Assembly: GCA_029265315.1 (NCBI GenBank)
Contig: JAJUJM010000001.1
Span: 1-42,492 of the forward strand
Origin: Actinomycetota bacterium
GTDB taxonomy: Bacteria > Actinomycetota > Coriobacteriia > Anaerosomatales > PHET01
DNA length: 42,492 nt
Direction of reading: 5' to 3'
Position numbers and translations under genes: made by a program. The notes under the pieces are model-generated. The model ran no database searches, had not been told where the DNA came from, and worked only from the letters and a program-made list of their open reading frames with translations. The stretch's first letter is position 1. Each line of letters opens with the position of its first letter. This document shows positions 40,980 to 42,492 of this stretch, in pieces.

Positions 40980-42492
40980 ATGCTCGATGGACGCTATTCG
41001 CTTCGTTCGCACACGTGCGGAGCGATCACCAAGGCCGTGGTCGGCGAACAGGTACGGTTGGCGGGGTGGGTGGCCAAGCGACGCGACCACGGTGGCCTTA
41101 TCTTCCTCGACCTGCGCGACCGCAGCGGCATCGTGCAGTGTGTGTTCGACCCGGACGAATCGGGTGCCGCGTTCGTCACCGCGGAGCAGGTTCGGCCCGA
41201 GTGGGTCGTGCTGCTCGATGGAGCGGTGCGCAAGCGGCCTGCCGGGACCGAGAACCCGAACATGGTCACCGGCGAGGTCGAGGTCGTGATCACGAAGGCG
41301 ACCGTGCTCAACCGGGCCGAGACGCCTCCGTTCGAGATAGAGGCGGGCATCGACACGGACGAACTCACACGCCTCAAGTGGCGCTACCTGGACATTCGGC
41401 GCCCCGAGGTCCTCGCCGCGCTCCAGCTGCGAGACCGTGTGACACAGCGGTTCCGGCGCGCACTGGAGCACCGCGGCTTCATGGAGGTCGAGACTCCGAT
41501 CCTCACCAAGTCCACCCCTGAGGGCGCTCGCGACTTCATCGTCCCGAGCAGGCTCAATCCCGGCAAGTTCTACGCGCTGCCGCAGTCGCCCCAGCTGTTC
41601 AAGCAGCTGCTCATGGTGGGAGGTATCGAGCGCTACTACCAGATCGCGCGGTGCTTCCGCGACGAGGACCTGCGTGCCGACCGACAGCCTGAGTTCACGC
41701 AGGTCGACATCGAGATGTCGTTCGTCGAGCAGGATGACGTTCTCCAGATGATGGAGGACGTCATGCGGGAGGTCCTTCACGAGGCCGGCGTCGATGTGCC
41801 CATGCCACTGCGCCGCCTCACGTACTCGGAGGCCATGGAGCGCTACGGCTCCGACCGGCCCGACACGCGCTTCGGCTTGGAGCTGGCAGACGTGAGCGAC
41901 GTCTTCGCCGCCAGCGAGTTCAAGGTGTTCGCCGGCGCGCTCGCTGCCGGCGGAGCCATCAAAGCGCTCAACGCGAAGGGTGCGGGCGATTGGAGCCGTG
42001 GTCGCATCGACGCACTCAACCAGGCCGCGATCGACGCCGGCGCGAAGGGTCTCGCGTGGGTGGCCTTCACCGGGACCGGCGAAGTGAAGAGCCCTGTCGT
42101 GAAGTTCTTCACCGATGACGAGATGGCGGCACTCAAGACGACGCTCGCCGTTGAGCCCGGCGACCTCGTGTGCATGGTGGCTGATGCGCGCTCGTTGGCG
42201 AACGAAGTGCTCGGAGCTCTGCGTCTGCGCCTAGCTGATGAGCTGGAACTCCCGCGTGAAGGCCACGAGCTCTTGTGGGTCGTCGACTTCCCGATGTTCA
42301 AGTTCGATGACGAGGAGAAGCGCTGGGCGGCCAACCACCATCCGTTCACGCGACCATTCGACGAGCACGTCGAGATGGTCGAAAGCGACCCCGGCGCGGT
42401 CCTGTCGTACGCGTACGACCTGGTCATGGACGGTTTCGAGATAGGCGGCGGGACGCTGCGCATGCACGACCCCGACCTGCAGAAGAGGGTCT
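40980..42492 (+). CDS. aspS: Aspartyl-tRNA synthetase (3' truncated by window), probably non-discriminating
   Basis: The first 504 codons of AspRS, running off the window end. The N-terminal OB anticodon-binding domain has RRDHGGLIFLDLRD from about residue 34. The catalytic domain shows motif 2 FRDEDLRADRQPEFTQ, the bacterial GAD insertion, and NHHPFTRP. ATG 40980 follows GGAGG (40967-40971). His37 in RRDHGG replaces the Leu of discriminating enzymes, and RPAGTENPNM follows. This pattern is linked to non-discriminating AspRS, which also charges tRNA-Asn for the GatCAB amidotransferase route. The C-terminal end and motif 3 are outside the window. Confidence 0.96.
   Translation, partial: MLDGRYSLRSHTCGAITKAVVGEQVRLAGWVAKRRDHGGLIFLDLRDRSGIVQCVFDPDESGAAFVTAEQVRPEWVVLLDGAVRKRPAGTENPNMVTGEVEVVITKATVLNRAETPPFEIEAGIDTDELTRLKWRYLDIRRPEVLAALQLRDRVTQRFRRALEHRGFMEVETPILTKSTPEGARDFIVPSRLNPGKFYALPQSPQLFKQLLMVGGIERYYQIARCFRDEDLRADRQPEFTQVDIEMSFVEQDDVLQMMEDVMREVLHEAGVDVPMPLRRLTYSEAMERYGSDRPDTRFGLELADVSDVFAASEFKVFAGALAAGGAIKALNAKGAGDWSRGRIDALNQAAIDAGAKGLAWVAFTGTGEVKSPVVKFFTDDEMAALKTTLAVEPGDLVCMVADARSLANEVLGALRLRLADELELPREGHELLWVVDFPMFKFDDEEKRWAANHHPFTRPFDEHVEMVESDPGAVLSYAYDLVMDGFEIGGGTLRMHDPDLQKRV

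Overview
The window is 42.5 kb of dense, GC-rich bacterial chromosome with no mobile DNA, CRISPR array or tRNA gene visible. Gene content and style suggest an anaerobic, high-GC actinobacterium, most likely a deep-branching member of Coriobacteriia. The support is frequent GTG starts, TANNNT-type -10 boxes that often sit 6-8 bases before a start codon (leaderless style), an actinobacterial type LexA site, a B12-dependent ribonucleotide reductase, a superoxide reductase, and formate-tetrahydrofolate ligase next to FolD. The placement is an inference from gene content; no phylogeny was computed.

Layout. 1-707: the 3' end of a 23S rRNA gene and a complete 5S rRNA gene with a long processing stalk. 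870-4365: a NifU C-terminal-domain protein, then nrdJ and dcd (dNTP supply) behind a tandem NrdR-box pair. 4455-9472: a geranylgeranyl-reductase-like flavoprotein, two very small proteins (one cysteine-rich, one membrane), an EndoIII-like glycosylase with a 4Fe-4S motif, a DUF1015 protein and the AzlCD amino-acid exporter. 9601-12971: a small zinc-binding-type protein, LemA, Lgt, a cysteine-rich small protein and a DUF3048 lipoprotein. 13155-15420: PLP synthase pdxST and a YebC-family protein. 15507-18045: a LexA-type site, ruvC-ruvA-ruvB and a coupled two-helix membrane protein. 18129-20579: a cold-shock gene with a structured leader, an HtpX-like protein that has lost its HExxH motif, a small helical protein and a superoxide reductase. 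20734-25361: an isochorismatase-type hydrolase, then fhs-folD-secreted protein-queH. 25392-30162: a PHP phosphoesterase, queA, an ECF sigma/anti-sigma pair and tgt. 30283-32978: yajC-secD-secF. 33058-42492: a giant RecJ-HIRAN-RecQ-like fusion, bifunctional rel, an MBL hydrolase, hisS and a truncated aspS.

Functional threads. Dcd and NrdJ supply dNTPs. RuvABC, the RecJ/helicase fusion and the glycosylase form a DNA-repair set. Fhs and FolD form a one-carbon module. Tgt, QueA and QueH are the last three steps of queuosine tRNA modification and lie within 5.4 kb. YajC-SecDF and Lgt serve protein export and lipoprotein maturation, and at least one lipoprotein (DUF3048) lies close to lgt. The two most unusual genes are the RecJ-HIRAN-helicase fusion (33058-36684) and the M48 pseudo-protease with a pentad GC-cysteine loop (18635-19747).
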